This document shows positions 34,496 through 43,084 of a stretch of DNA of 54,486 nucleotides, piece after piece. Source of the DNA: Lachnospiraceae bacterium (GTDB lineage Bacteria > Bacillota > Clostridia > Lachnospirales > Lachnospiraceae); assembly GCA_017484135.1 (NCBI GenBank), contig JAFUTQ010000104.1, positions 1 through 54,486 on the forward strand, read 5' to 3'. Below the pieces are notes generated by a model, which saw nothing but the letters and a program-made list of their open reading frames with translations, did no database searches and was not told the origin of the DNA. The translations under genes and the position numbers were made by a program. How positions within the stretch are numbered: the first letter of the stretch is position 1; each line of letters opens with the position of its first letter.

Positions 34496-36088
34496 ATGAA
34501 AAGAAAACGTGGAGGAATGAGGATGAAACGGGGAATCGGAAAGAGGATTTCAAAAAGCGCCATGTCGCTGGTCTTGGTTTGCATCATGCTGTTTGGCGTG
34601 GTGGATGTGACGGCGTATGCGGCGGAGGTCGTTGACTCGGGTAATTGCGGAGCGTATGGAGATAACGTAATCTGGGAACTGGATTCAGACGGCAAGCTGA
34701 CAATCAGCGGGACGGGGGAGATGTATATTGAAGGTTACCCCAGCCCGTGGTATGAGAAACGTCAGGCTATCGTAAGTGTTGAGATTGGTAATGGTGTGAC
34801 ATACATTGATAACGGTGCATTTCATGGGTGTAGCAGTTTAACCAGCATAAGTATACCGGATAGTGTGACAAAAATTGGCAGTGCTGCATTTGATGGCTGT
34901 AGCAGTTTAACCAGCATAAGTATACCGGATAGTGTGACAGAAATTGGCAGCGCTGCATTCCAAGGGTGTAGTAGTTTAACTAGCATAAGTATACCCTCTG
35001 GTGTAACAGTAATTGAAGACGGAACATTTATTAGATGTAGCAGTTTGACCGAGATAATGATACCATCTGGTGTGACAGGGATTGGATGGATGGCTTTTGA
35101 GGGCTGTAGCAGTTTGACCCACATTAGTATACCGTCTGGTGTGACAGAAATTAGCAGCGGTGCATTTTATGATTGTAGCAGTTTGACCAGTATAGATGTG
35201 GCAGAAAACAATGCAAGCTACAAATCTGTTGATGGGATATTGTTCAATAAAAATGGTACGGAATTGATCGCTTATCCAGCGGGGAAAACTTCAACTTCAT
35301 ATGCGATACCGTCTGGTGTAACAAGGATTAGCGAATATGCATTTTCTTACTGTAGCAATCTAACCAGTATCAGCATACCATCCGGTGTGACAGAGATTGG
35401 CAGCGAAGCATTTATTGAATGTGATAGTTTGACCAATATCGGGATACCGTCCAGTGTGACAGAGATTGGCGACGCTGCGTTTTCTGTCTGTATAAGTTTG
35501 ACCAATATCGAGATACCATCCAGTGTGACAGAGATTGGCAGCGAAGCATTTATTGAATGTGATAGTTTGACCAGCATCATCATACCGCCTAGTGTGACAA
35601 AGATTGGCGCACATGCTTGTGGGTATGGGTATGATATGCCGTATAGCCAAGGAGAAGGTGTTGAGTATGAGAGTGTTGGGTATAAGAAGTACAAGGGTTT
35701 CACTATAGTCGGCGACCCGGGATCCGCGGCAGAAACCTATGCCAATGAAAATGGATTTACGTTTATCGACATAAAAACATGGAACACGAATGACTCTGAA
35801 AATACGGACGATACCGAACAGTCTGACCCGACATCAAGCAATGCACAGAACATGGCACAGACAACCGACAACACGCAGAACGCTTCTCAGACAACCACCA
35901 ACACCCAGACCACATCAAGCACCAAGCAGATCGGCTGGGTGCAGGAGGGCGATACCTGGCATTACAACGATGCAAACGGCGTGGCACAGACGGGCTGGGT
36001 GAACGACGGGGCACCTGGTACTACACCAGCGGAAGTGGCGCGATGCAGACTGGGTGGATCAATGTCGGCGGAACATGGTACTATATGA
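34496..36088 (+). CDS. BspA-type leucine-rich repeat surface protein, frameshifted near the C-terminus
   Basis: This is a secreted cell-surface protein. The ATG at 34496 follows AAGGAAAGGAG. A positively charged start and a hydrophobic segment (SLVLVCIMLFGVVDV) form a signal peptide with likely cleavage after AYAA. Residues 100-390 carry about ten Treponema/BspA-type leucine-rich repeats of 23 residues (CSSLTSISIPDSVTEIGSAAF). A Gln/Thr/Asn-rich linker follows. From about residue 480 come glucan/choline-binding-like repeats (GWVQEGDTWHYNDANG). A missing G in the run at 36008-36011 shifts the frame, so translation ends with a spurious 20-residue tail at 36088. Four further repeats continue in another frame to 36345. 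The frame-restored product would be about 616 residues. It is probably an adhesin. Confidence 0.85.
   Translation: MKRKRGGMRMKRGIGKRISKSAMSLVLVCIMLFGVVDVTAYAAEVVDSGNCGAYGDNVIWELDSDGKLTISGTGEMYIEGYPSPWYEKRQAIVSVEIGNGVTYIDNGAFHGCSSLTSISIPDSVTKIGSAAFDGCSSLTSISIPDSVTEIGSAAFQGCSSLTSISIPSGVTVIEDGTFIRCSSLTEIMIPSGVTGIGWMAFEGCSSLTHISIPSGVTEISSGAFYDCSSLTSIDVAENNASYKSVDGILFNKNGTELIAYPAGKTSTSYAIPSGVTRISEYAFSYCSNLTSISIPSGVTEIGSEAFIECDSLTNIGIPSSVTEIGDAAFSVCISLTNIEIPSSVTEIGSEAFIECDSLTSIIIPPSVTKIGAHACGYGYDMPYSQGEGVEYESVGYKKYKGFTIVGDPGSAAETYANENGFTFIDIKTWNTNDSENTDDTEQSDPTSSNAQNMAQTTDNTQNASQTTTNTQTTSSTKQIGWVQEGDTWHYNDANGVAQTGWVNDGAPGTTPAEVARCRLGGSMSAEHGTI
34800..35610 (+). repeat. 69-bp coding repeats (leucine-rich repeats)
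   Basis: Tandem units of 69 bases encode the 23-residue repeats, with near-identical neighbours (for example around 34826 and 34895, sharing GTAGCAGTTTAACCAGCATA). A non-repeat island at about 35190-35300 splits the array. The high identity permits copy-number change by recombination. Confidence 0.8.
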
Positions 36089-36345
36089 ATGACGGTGGCG
36101 CGATGCAGACGGGCTGGATCAATGACGGTGGTACCTGGTACTATCTGGAAGAGAGCGGCGCAATGCAGACCGGATGGCTCAGTGACGGCGGTTCCTGGTA
36201 CTATCTTGGCACCGACGGAGCCATGAAAACCGGCTGGTACAGCGTAGGCGGAAAATATTATTACAGCTATGCCTCCGGCAAGCTGGCAGTCAATACCAGG
36301 ATCGGCAGTTACCGCGTGAATGCGAACGGAGAATGGGTTCGGTAG
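36043..36345 (+). pseudogene. Out-of-frame C-terminal cell-wall-binding repeats of the BspA-like gene
   Basis: This frame encodes four more 20-21 residue repeats (AMQTGWINVGGTWYYMNDGG and relatives). It ends with GSYRVNANGEWVR, a normal C-terminus for such proteins. It continues the repeat series of the upstream ORF in a shifted frame; restoring one G at 36008-36011 joins them as GWVNDGGTWYYTSGSG. It has no ribosome binding site of its own and should not be counted as a separate gene. Confidence 0.8.
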
Positions 36346-36355
36346 GATATAATAG

Positions 36356-36401
36356 AAGATGGCAAGTCCTTTTTCAGTCTGAAAAAGGACTTGCCATCTT
36401 T
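36356..36401. terminator. Strong bidirectional terminator
   Basis: AAGATGGCAAGTCC (from 36356) with the following TTTTTC pairs with GAAAAAGGACTTGCCATCTT (to 36400), leaving a very short loop. It lies between the BspA-like gene and the convergent Rpn-like gene and has T-runs on both strands. Confidence 0.85.
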
Positions 36402-36409
36402 CAATGCAT

Positions 36410-37327
36410 CTAAAAAAATTTTTGAACCTGCTCCAACGTCACATCGGCATAATTCGGATTCTGCACAATCCTTGCCAGAATTTCCTCAGGTGTGGTCAAA
36501 AATTCTTTCAAGGAAATAATCCAAGCTTCCAGTCCCTGACTCAGTCCTTCGTTACGTCCCGTGATGAGTCCTTCGCTACGGGCTTCGTTCATCCACTCTT
36601 CACGGTGGCTTTCATATTCGAGTTTGTTCAGCTCCAATTGTCGTTCGATTGTGTAGTCTAATGTCATAGCCTTGGTAACCTCCGTTTTTCGCGCTCTGAA
36701 AAAATCCTCTAAAATATGGTTCTGAATGCAGAAATCAATCGCCTGCTCAATTGCAGTATTCAATGGCATTCCCGTTCGAATCGCATTCCGCACCATATCA
36801 ATAAATATCATATAATTTTTTAATACCGGGCAGTTTTCAAGCAATGCATGATTGTGGCTCATATTGATATTGTAGGTGGTGCATTTTAATTCCAGCTCCG
36901 GCTCGTCAGTCGTATGCATGAATGCGCTTGATAAATACATGATCTCAATATCGGGTCTGGGTTCCATTCCGTTATAGAAAACTACAAAATGCGGCGTTGG
37001 AATCTTTACCAGCGTCCTCCGGTATAAATTCGTGTCCTTGACATAATCCCGGATCAGATCCGAAAAATAAAGCAGATTCCGCAAGGGCATGTTCGGGCAA
37101 TAGCTGGACTGATGTTCATACAAGTTGATGGTAGCGTCGATAATAAACGACGCATCATTTCTGATTGACAGAGAAAAGCTGCTTTCTAATTTTGTTACCT
37201 GTACATCCTCCGGATTGTTGTAATGTGTGTTGTTTAGTGCATTATACACCTCCAGCGCATACTCCGGTGTATCCATCAGCATGCAGAACACATCACTTTT
37301 ATACTCTCGATTTCCTGTTTCTGACAT
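36410..37327 (-). CDS. Rpn/YhgA-like family protein (putative PD-(D/E)XK nuclease)
   Basis: This 305-residue protein resembles the Rpn family of recombination-promoting nucleases or transposase-related proteins. The ATG at 37327 follows AAAGGAGG; the longer frame to 37462 runs through the promoter. The N-terminal part has YKSDVFCMLMDTPEYALEVYNAL, then FIIDATINLYEHQSSYCPNM and LVKIPTPHFVVFYNG, fitting an Asp/Glu-x-(Gln/Lys) style core. The C-terminus has a charged helical stretch and short TGRNEGLSQGLEAW repeats typical of this group. In Clostridia these are often multi-copy. The family assignment is moderate. Confidence 0.65.
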   Translation of the reverse strand: MSETGNREYKSDVFCMLMDTPEYALEVYNALNNTHYNNPEDVQVTKLESSFSLSIRNDASFIIDATINLYEHQSSYCPNMPLRNLLYFSDLIRDYVKDTNLYRRTLVKIPTPHFVVFYNGMEPRPDIEIMYLSSAFMHTTDEPELELKCTTYNINMSHNHALLENCPVLKNYMIFIDMVRNAIRTGMPLNTAIEQAIDFCIQNHILEDFFRARKTEVTKAMTLDYTIERQLELNKLEYESHREEWMNEARSEGLITGRNEGLSQGLEAWIISLKEFLTTPEEILARIVQNPNYADVTLEQVQKFF

Positions 37328-37378
37328 ATAAATCCTCCTTTGAAGCTTCGCAGGAGATTTTCTGTCAGGTACTGACCG

Positions 37379-37406
37379 ATTATAGCGATACATCGTATTC
37401 GAATAC
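37379..37406 (-). promoter_or_regulatory. Minus-strand promoter with a perfect 12-bp palindrome
   Basis: On the minus strand TATAAT lies at 37379-37384, about 50 bases before the Rpn-like start. The perfect palindrome GTATTCGAATAC at 37395-37406 covers the -35 region, where only a weak TTGTAT is found. It is a candidate operator for a dimeric regulator. Confidence 0.4.
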
Positions 37407-37462
37407 AATATCCCACAATCTGTAACTATTATCCGAAAACTCCTGCTTATTCTGTTGAACAA

Positions 37463-37674
37463 TGGGTTGTAAAAGCAAGAATTTTCAAGATGATGATATC
37501 TGATGATTGAAACGAAATTATCATGGAAAGACGTGCAAGCTTCCGGTACACGTTTGGCAAGAAAATTTGCTTTGAAATCAGTATAAGCGATGGCATTGAC
37601 ATTTGCAAGAAGGATTCAATAATTTATAAAAATTTAATAAATATTAAATGGAAATTGCTGCCGCGAAAATAGGT
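37463..37674. other. Gene-free AT-rich stretch
   Basis: No ORF with a credible start and no recognisable RNA are seen here. TTGACA occurs at 37596-37601 but lacks a good -10 at normal spacing. The stretch separates the Rpn-like gene from the repeat copy and pyrC leader. Confidence 0.4.
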
Positions 37675-37742
37675 ATCGGCACGCGCCACCTGCCAAGTCA
37701 TCGGAAGCCATCCGAAAATGAGCTTCGCTCATTGGCTTCCTT
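37675..37742 (-). repeat. Dispersed double-hairpin repeat, copy 1 (reverse)
   Basis: Read on the minus strand it runs GGAAGCC-AATGAGC-GAA-GCTCATT...GGCTTCC, then GGCAGGTGGCGCGTGCCGATAC. The first hairpin is perfect. The second is about 10 bases shorter than in the copies at 40206 and 49296. Confidence 0.8.
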
Positions 37743-37846
37743 CTGTAGATCACCCGTGGAATTGGGACGAAATCTTATAATGATAGAAAGCGTGTGTCAA
37801 AAAGTATAAATATTAAGAAGTGCTGGATTTTAGTTTGAGGATAGAA

Positions 37847-37896
37847 TATAATAAACTGTAAATGAGCAGATTCTGTGTTACGGAGTCGCTTTTTTT
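37847..37896 (+). promoter_or_regulatory. pyr operon promoter and leader attenuator candidate
   Basis: TATAAT at 37847-37852 is a likely -10 box, with a weak -35. GATTCTGT (37869-37876) pairs with ACGGAGTC (37880-37887) around a 3-base loop, with two T-G pairs, followed by GC and seven T (37890-37896). This is an intrinsic terminator 70 bases before pyrC, which would make it an attenuator. No PyrR binding-loop consensus was found, so the signal is unknown. Confidence 0.5.
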
Positions 37897-37966
37897 CAAA
37901 AGCAGGCAAAGGGAAAGAAACTGCAATGCTGATGGAACAAGGAAAACTCAGAAACGGGGGAAAACT

Positions 37967-39253
37967 ATGACAATCCTGATTAAGGGCGGACATGTATTAG
38001 ATCCCGCCGCCGGAACAGATGAAGTCAGAGATCTGCTGATTGAGGACGGCGTGATTGTACAGTGTGCAAAGGATATCAAGAAAGAAGCAGAACAGACAAT
38101 ATCGGCAGAGGGAAAATATGTCATGCCGGGACTTATCGACATGCATGTGCATCTCCGGGATCCCGGATTTACGCAGAAGGCAGACGTTGAGACGGAGTGC
38201 CGGGCGGCGGCAAGGGGCGGTTATACGACCATTCTTGCCATGCCAAACACCAAGCCGGTGGTGGACAACCCGGACGTTGTACATTATGTGCACAACAAGG
38301 CAAAGGCGCTGGGGCTGGTTCATGTACTGCAGGTGGGCGCTGTAACCAAGGGACAGCAGGGGGAGAAGCTTTCCGATATCCGGGGGATGGTAAATGCGGG
38401 CAGTCCGGCCATCAGCGAGGACGGGAAATCAGTGATGGATTCTCTGTTGGCGAGGGAGGCGATGATGGAAGCTACCGAATGCGGCATCCCGCTTCTGGCA
38501 CACTGCGAGGACAAAAATCTGGTAAACGGCGGTGTGGTAAATGCGGATGAGCATGCCATTGCCCAGGGGCTGCCGGGAATCACCAATTCTGTGGAGGACA
38601 TCATCATTGCAAGAAATATTATGCTGGCAAAAGACACCGGGGCAAAACTGCATCTGTGCCATTGCTCCACAAAGAACAGTGTAGACATGGTAAGATTGGC
38701 AAAACAGGAAAACGTACAGGTGACGGCAGAGGTGTGCCCGCATCATTTCACGCTGACCTCAGATGATATGGTGCCCGGAGATACGAATTATAAAATGAAC
38801 CCGCCGCTGCGCAGACCGGAGGATGTGGATGCGCTGAAGCAGGGGCTTTCCGATGGAATCATGGAGGTGATTTCCACGGATCATGCACCTCATTCTTCGG
38901 ATGACAAAAATCACAGTATGCTCAATGCGCCGTTTGGAATCGTGGGGCTGGAGACGGCGGCTTCACTGACCTATACGGAGCTGGTGCTGGGCGGGTATTT
39001 GACACCGATGCAGATGGTGGAGAAGATGAGCTATAATCCGGCAAAGATCTTAAACCTTGATAAGGGGACGCTTGCCGAGGGCAGTGCCGCGGACATCACT
39101 ATTTTTGATCCGGAATACACCGGAGCCATTGACAAAAATAAATTCTGGTCAAAGGCGAAGAACACGCCCTTCCACGGCAGAGAGGTAACCGGAAGAGTTT
39201 TCATGACGCTGGTAGACGGAAACGTGGTTTATGATGTGGCGCAGGATGAATAA
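37967..39253 (+). CDS. pyrC: Dihydroorotase
   Basis: PyrC closes carbamoyl-aspartate to dihydroorotate in pyrimidine synthesis. It has 428 residues, the class I (amidohydrolase) type. Metal-site motifs are DMHVHLRDPG near residue 57, AHCED, HLCHCST and STDHAPHSSDDK. The ATG at 37967 follows GGGGGAAAAC. The same frame is open back to 37862 across the attenuator, but that extension is not family-like. It heads pyrC-pyrF-pyrK-pyrD; pyrB and pyrE are not in the window. Confidence 0.95.
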   Translation: MTILIKGGHVLDPAAGTDEVRDLLIEDGVIVQCAKDIKKEAEQTISAEGKYVMPGLIDMHVHLRDPGFTQKADVETECRAAARGGYTTILAMPNTKPVVDNPDVVHYVHNKAKALGLVHVLQVGAVTKGQQGEKLSDIRGMVNAGSPAISEDGKSVMDSLLAREAMMEATECGIPLLAHCEDKNLVNGGVVNADEHAIAQGLPGITNSVEDIIIARNIMLAKDTGAKLHLCHCSTKNSVDMVRLAKQENVQVTAEVCPHHFTLTSDDMVPGDTNYKMNPPLRRPEDVDALKQGLSDGIMEVISTDHAPHSSDDKNHSMLNAPFGIVGLETAASLTYTELVLGGYLTPMQMVEKMSYNPAKILNLDKGTLAEGSAADITIFDPEYTGAIDKNKFWSKAKNTPFHGREVTGRVFMTLVDGNVVYDVAQDE

Positions 39254-39273
39254 GGAAAGGAATACAGACGGTA

Positions 39274-40203
39274 ATGATCAACAAGCTGACAGAAAAAATC
39301 AAAAAGACCAATGCCCCCATCGTGGTGGGGCTGGATCCCATGCTGGACTATGTACCGGAGCAGATCAAAAAAGCGGCATTTGAGCAGTATGGAGAGACAT
39401 TAGAGGGAGCGGCGGAAGCAATTTGGCAGTTTAACAAAGCCATTGTGGATGCAACCTGTGAGCTGATTCCGGCGGTAAAGCCGCAGATTGCCATGTACGA
39501 GCAGTTCGGAGTGCCGGGGCTGGGCGCTTTTCAAAAGACCGTAGACTACTGTCACAAGAAGGATCTGGTGGTGATTGGCGATGTGAAACGGGGCGATATC
39601 GGCTCTACCTCCTCGGCCTATGCTGTGGGACATCTGGGGAAAGTGACTGTGGGAAGTAAGTCCTGCGCTGCTTTTGATGAGGACTTTGCAACGGTCAATC
39701 CCTATCTGGGAACGGACGGAATCAAACCCTTCGTGGATGTGTGCAGGGAGGAGAAAAAAGGTCTGTTTATTCTGGTAAAGACCAGCAATCCGTCCAGCGG
39801 GGAATTTCAGGATCGATTGATTGACGGTAAGCCTCTTTATGAATATGTGGGCGAGAAGGTGGCAGAGTGGGGCGCAGATCACATGAGCGATTCCTACAGC
39901 TATATCGGAGCCGTGGTTGGAGCCACCTATCCTGAGATCGGGAAGGTTTTGCGTAAAGTCATGCCAAAGAGCTATATTTTAGTGCCGGGCTATGGTGCGC
40001 AGGGAGGAAAAGGCGCGGATCTGGTGCATTATTTCAACGAAGACGGACTGGGCGCAATCGTAAATTCCTCCCGGGGAATCATCGCAGCCTACAAGCAGGA
40101 AAAGTACGCCCGGTTCGGGGCAGAGCATTTTGCGGAGGCATCCAGAGCGGCGGTCGAAGACATGATTGCGGATATCAACGGAGCCCTGCAGGCAGTAAAG
40201 TAG
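39274..40203 (+). CDS. pyrF: Orotidine 5'-phosphate decarboxylase (type 2)
   Basis: PyrF performs the last step to UMP. At 309 residues it is the longer type 2 form. The catalytic motif reads VIGDVKRGDIGSTSSAYA, with the Asp/Lys/Lys-type charge network, and VGLDPMLDYVP is at the N-terminus. The phosphate-binding end is VPGYGAQGGKG. It starts 20 bases after pyrC, with a weak, distant AAGGAAAGG. A repeat element starts within 3 bases of its stop codon. Confidence 0.95.
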   Translation: MINKLTEKIKKTNAPIVVGLDPMLDYVPEQIKKAAFEQYGETLEGAAEAIWQFNKAIVDATCELIPAVKPQIAMYEQFGVPGLGAFQKTVDYCHKKDLVVIGDVKRGDIGSTSSAYAVGHLGKVTVGSKSCAAFDEDFATVNPYLGTDGIKPFVDVCREEKKGLFILVKTSNPSSGEFQDRLIDGKPLYEYVGEKVAEWGADHMSDSYSYIGAVVGATYPEIGKVLRKVMPKSYILVPGYGAQGGKGADLVHYFNEDGLGAIVNSSRGIIAAYKQEKYARFGAEHFAEASRAAVEDMIADINGALQAVK

Positions 40204-40205
40204 GA

Positions 40206-40285
40206 GGAAGCCTAATGAGCGAAGCCCATTTTGGAATGGCTTCCGATGACTTGGCAGGTGATGCGAAGCGGCGCGTGCCGCTTCC
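40206..40285 (+). repeat. Dispersed double-hairpin repeat, copy 2
   Basis: GGAAGCC (40206-40212) pairs with GGCTTCC about 20 bases on, enclosing the smaller AATGAGC/GCCCATT stem, which has one A-C mismatch. A second hairpin from GGCAGGTG to GCGTGCC follows. The copy lies directly behind the pyrF stop codon and 18 bases before pyrK; AGGAGGA flanks it on both sides. Confidence 0.8.
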
Positions 40286-40303
40286 TTAATCAGGAGGACA
40301 GGT

Positions 40304-41071
40304 ATGGATGAAAAGTACAGGGAACAGGCGATTATTATCCGGCAGGAGGAAATCGCAGATGACATATACAGCATCTGGCTGCACACAGACCGGATCGCTT
40401 CTGCTGCAAAGGCGGGACAGTTTATCAATCTTTACTGCAATGACGGCAGCCGGATTCTGCCCAGACCGATCAGCATCTGTGAGATTGACCGGGAGGATCA
40501 GGCGATTCGTCTGGTTTACCGTGCGGCAGGAAAGGGAACGATCGAATTTTCTTCGATGCATACGGGAGGAATTCTGCGTGTAATCGGACCTTTGGGAAAC
40601 GGATTCCCCCAAAAAGCAAAAAAGGCGCTCATCATCGGCGGGGGAATCGGGATTCCGCCCATGCTTCAGCTGGCAAAGGAGCTGGACTGCGAGAAGCAGA
40701 TCGTGCTGGGATTTCGCGAGGAAGCATTTCTCCTGGAAGAATTTGAAGCACTGGGAAAGATCCATGTGGCGACGGAAGAAGGCGACTTTGGTGTCCGGGG
40801 AAATGTGCTGGATGCCATTCGTGCAAACCGACTGGAGGCGGAAATCATTTACGCTTGCGGACCTGCGCCTATGCTTCGGGCATTGAAGGAATATGCCGCA
40901 GAGCAAAAAATTGAATGCTGGATTTCCATGGAGGAGCGGATGGCCTGCGGGATCGGTGCATGTCTGGCCTGTGTGTGCAAATCCACTCATAAGGATACCC
41001 ATTCCAATGTCAATAACAAACGGGTCTGTGCAGAGGGACCGGTATTTCGGGCTGAGGAGGTGGAGTTCTGA
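40304..41071 (+). CDS. pyrK: Dihydroorotate dehydrogenase electron-transfer subunit
   Basis: PyrK is a 255-residue flavo-iron-sulfur subunit that passes electrons from PyrD to NAD+. The FAD-binding region has RPISICEIDRE; the NAD site region has IIGGGIGIPPML and YACGPAPMLRAL. The [2Fe-2S] ligands are in ACGIGACLACVC and the final Cys in RVCAEGPVF. CAGGAGGACAGGT precedes the ATG. Its stop overlaps the start of pyrD (ATGA), so the partners are translationally coupled. Confidence 0.95.
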   Translation: MDEKYREQAIIIRQEEIADDIYSIWLHTDRIASAAKAGQFINLYCNDGSRILPRPISICEIDREDQAIRLVYRAAGKGTIEFSSMHTGGILRVIGPLGNGFPQKAKKALIIGGGIGIPPMLQLAKELDCEKQIVLGFREEAFLLEEFEALGKIHVATEEGDFGVRGNVLDAIRANRLEAEIIYACGPAPMLRALKEYAAEQKIECWISMEERMACGIGACLACVCKSTHKDTHSNVNNKRVCAEGPVFRAEEVEF

Positions 41072-41976
41072 TGAATACAAAGGTACAGCTTGCAGGAGTA
41101 GAGTTGAAAAATCCCATCATGACAGCCTCCGGAACCTTCGGCTCCGGGATGGAGTATAGTCAGTTTGTGGATCTGAATCGGTTGGGAGCGGTGGTTACCA
41201 AGGGTGTTTCCAATGTCCCGTGGGAGGGAAATCCCACACCCCGTGTAGCGGAGGTGTACGGAGGGATGCTGAATGCCATCGGACTTCAGAATCCGGGAAT
41301 CGATGTCTTTGTGCAGCGGGATATTCCCTTTCTGACACACTATGACACGAGGATTATTGTGAATGTATGTGGAAAATCCGAAGGGGATTACATAGAGGTG
41401 GTGGAAAGACTGGTTGATCAGCCGGTGGATATGCTGGAGATCAATATTTCCTGCCCCAATGTCAAAGAGGGAGGAATTGCGTTCGGACAGAGTGCAAAGG
41501 CAGTGGAACAGATTACCAGAGAGATTAAAAAAACAGCAAAGCAGCCCGTCATCATGAAGCTGAGCCCGAATGTGACGGATATCACAGACATGGCGAGGGC
41601 GGCGGAAGCAGGCGGAGCGGATGCCGTGTCTCTGATCAATACCCTGACCGGGATGAAGATTGACGTGGAACGGCGGAGCTTTGTGCTTGCCAACAAGACG
41701 GGCGGAATGTCCGGACCGGCCGTTCATCCCATTGCCGTGCGCATGGTTTATCAGGTGGCGCAGGCGGTAAAAATTCCCATCATCGGGATGGGCGGTGTTT
41801 CAACAGCAGAGGATGCGCTGGAACTGATCCTTGCGGGGGCGACTGCGGTATCGGTGGGTACAGCCAACTTTACCAATCCCCGTGCAACGGTGGAAATCAT
41901 AGAGGGAATCCGACAATATATGGGAGAACATGGAGTGGAAGATGTTCGGGAGCTGATCGGGGCAGTTCGCGATTGA
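41071..41976 (+). CDS. pyrD: Dihydroorotate dehydrogenase, type 1B catalytic subunit
   Basis: This 301-residue FMN enzyme oxidises dihydroorotate to orotate with PyrK as partner. It has NPIMTASGTFGSG at the FMN end, ISCPNVKEGG with the catalytic Cys of class 1B, VIMKLSPNVTDI, and the phosphate-binding IIGMGGVSTAEDALE and ATAVSVGTAN. The start codon overlaps the pyrK stop. A consensus promoter for the purine genes overlaps its own stop codon. Confidence 0.96.
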   Translation: MNTKVQLAGVELKNPIMTASGTFGSGMEYSQFVDLNRLGAVVTKGVSNVPWEGNPTPRVAEVYGGMLNAIGLQNPGIDVFVQRDIPFLTHYDTRIIVNVCGKSEGDYIEVVERLVDQPVDMLEINISCPNVKEGGIAFGQSAKAVEQITREIKKTAKQPVIMKLSPNVTDITDMARAAEAGGADAVSLINTLTGMKIDVERRSFVLANKTGGMSGPAVHPIAVRMVYQVAQAVKIPIIGMGGVSTAEDALELILAGATAVSVGTANFTNPRATVEIIEGIRQYMGEHGVEDVRELIGAVRD

Positions 41977-42002
41977 CATTTTTTACTAAGTCCATGTAAA
42001 AT
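41973..42002 (+). promoter_or_regulatory. Promoter of the purMND unit
   Basis: TTGACA (41973-41978) and TAAAAT (41997-42002) are 18 bases apart, with TG directly before the -10. The -35 overlaps the pyrD stop codon, which lets the purine genes be controlled apart from the pyr operon. No PurR box or purine riboswitch was recognised in the 57-base leader. Confidence 0.6.
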
Positions 42003-42013
42003 GGGTGTTGTTT

Positions 42014-42034
42014 GCGAAACGGCGCGTGCCGATA
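42014..42034 (+). repeat. Fragment of the dispersed double-hairpin repeat
   Basis: GCGAAACGGCGCGTGCCGAT matches the end of the second hairpin in the full copies (GCGAAGCGGCGCGTGCCG). Only the last 20 or so bases are kept, 25 bases before purM. Confidence 0.55.
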
Positions 42035-42058
42035 CATTATGATTTAGGAGGATACATC

Positions 42059-43084
42059 ATGGATTACAAAAACGCAGGAGTGGATATCGAGGCTGGATAT
42101 CAATCCGTAGAATTGATGAAGGAATATGTGAAGGGAACCATGCGAAAAGAGGTGCTTTCCAATCTGGGCGGGTTTTCAGGGGCATTTTCGATGGAAGCCT
42201 TTCAGCACATGGAAAAGCCGACGCTGGTATCCGGAACGGATGGAGTCGGTACCAAGATCAAGCTTGCGTTTGTTCTGGACAAGCATGATACCATCGGAAT
42301 CGACTGTGTGGCCATGTGTGTCAACGATATCGCCTGTGCAGGCGGTGAGCCGTTATTTTTCCTGGATTATATCGCCTGCGGCAAAAACTATCCCGAGAAG
42401 ATTGCTGCGATTGTAAAGGGCGTGGCAGAAGGCTGTAAACAGTCCGGCTGTGCGCTGATCGGCGGAGAGACGGCGGAACATCCCGACCTCATGCCGGTGG
42501 ATGAGTATGATCTGGCGGGCTTCGCGGTAGGAATCGTGGATGAGAAAGACATTATCACCGGAAAAGAGCTGACGGATGGGGATGTGCTGATCGGAATGGC
42601 ATCCACAGGGGTACACTCCAACGGCTTTTCTTTGGTGCGCAAGATTTTTAAGATGGATGAGAAATCCTTAAATACCCGTTATGATGAGCTGGGCGCAACC
42701 TTGGGAGAGACACTGCTTGCGCCTACCAGAATCTATGTAAAGGCACTCCGTTCCATCAAGGAAGCAGGCGTGCGCGTCAAGGCCTGCAGTCATATTACAG
42801 GCGGCGGCTTCTATGAAAATGTGCCCAGAATGCTGCCGGAGGGAAAACGTGCAGTCATTGAGAAGAACAGCTATCCGGTTCCTCCGATCTTTCCGTTGCT
42901 GGCAAAAGAGGGAGCAGTGGAGGAGCACATGATGTACAACACTTATAATATGGGACTTGGCATGGTGCTGGCGGTGGCACCGGAGGATGTGGACAAAGCG
43001 CTTGCGGCAATCCGGACAGCAGGGGACACCCCGTATGTAGTGGGAAAAGTGGAAAATGGCGAGAAAGGTGTCGTATTATGTTAA
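42059..43084 (+). CDS. purM: Phosphoribosylformylglycinamidine cyclo-ligase
   Basis: PurM makes aminoimidazole ribotide in purine synthesis, using ATP. It has 341 residues. The ATG at 42059 follows TTAGGAGG; the frame is open to 42005, but that start lies in the promoter. Family motifs are YKNAGVDIEAGYQSVELMK, LVSGTDGVGTKIKLAF, DCVAMCVNDIACAGGEPLFF, ALIGGETAEHP and the C-terminal HITGGGFYENVPRMLP. It overlaps purN by 7 bases. Confidence 0.97.
   Translation: MDYKNAGVDIEAGYQSVELMKEYVKGTMRKEVLSNLGGFSGAFSMEAFQHMEKPTLVSGTDGVGTKIKLAFVLDKHDTIGIDCVAMCVNDIACAGGEPLFFLDYIACGKNYPEKIAAIVKGVAEGCKQSGCALIGGETAEHPDLMPVDEYDLAGFAVGIVDEKDIITGKELTDGDVLIGMASTGVHSNGFSLVRKIFKMDEKSLNTRYDELGATLGETLLAPTRIYVKALRSIKEAGVRVKACSHITGGGFYENVPRMLPEGKRAVIEKNSYPVPPIFPLLAKEGAVEEHMMYNTYNMGLGMVLAVAPEDVDKALAAIRTAGDTPYVVGKVENGEKGVVLC

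Noticed and set aside
34800-35610. CRISPR-like regular repeats
   Set aside because: The 69-bp periodicity is in frame, has no unique spacers and encodes leucine-rich repeats.
37862-37966. 35-residue N-terminal extension or leader peptide of PyrC
   Set aside because: It runs through a terminator hairpin and T-run, does not resemble dihydroorotases, and pyrC has its own well-placed site.
40214-40288. Short ORF beginning MSEAHFGMASDDLAG in the repeat
   Set aside because: The same frame recurs in other repeat copies with different ends, so it is more likely a by-product of the hairpin element than a gene. It is kept only as part of the repeat finding.
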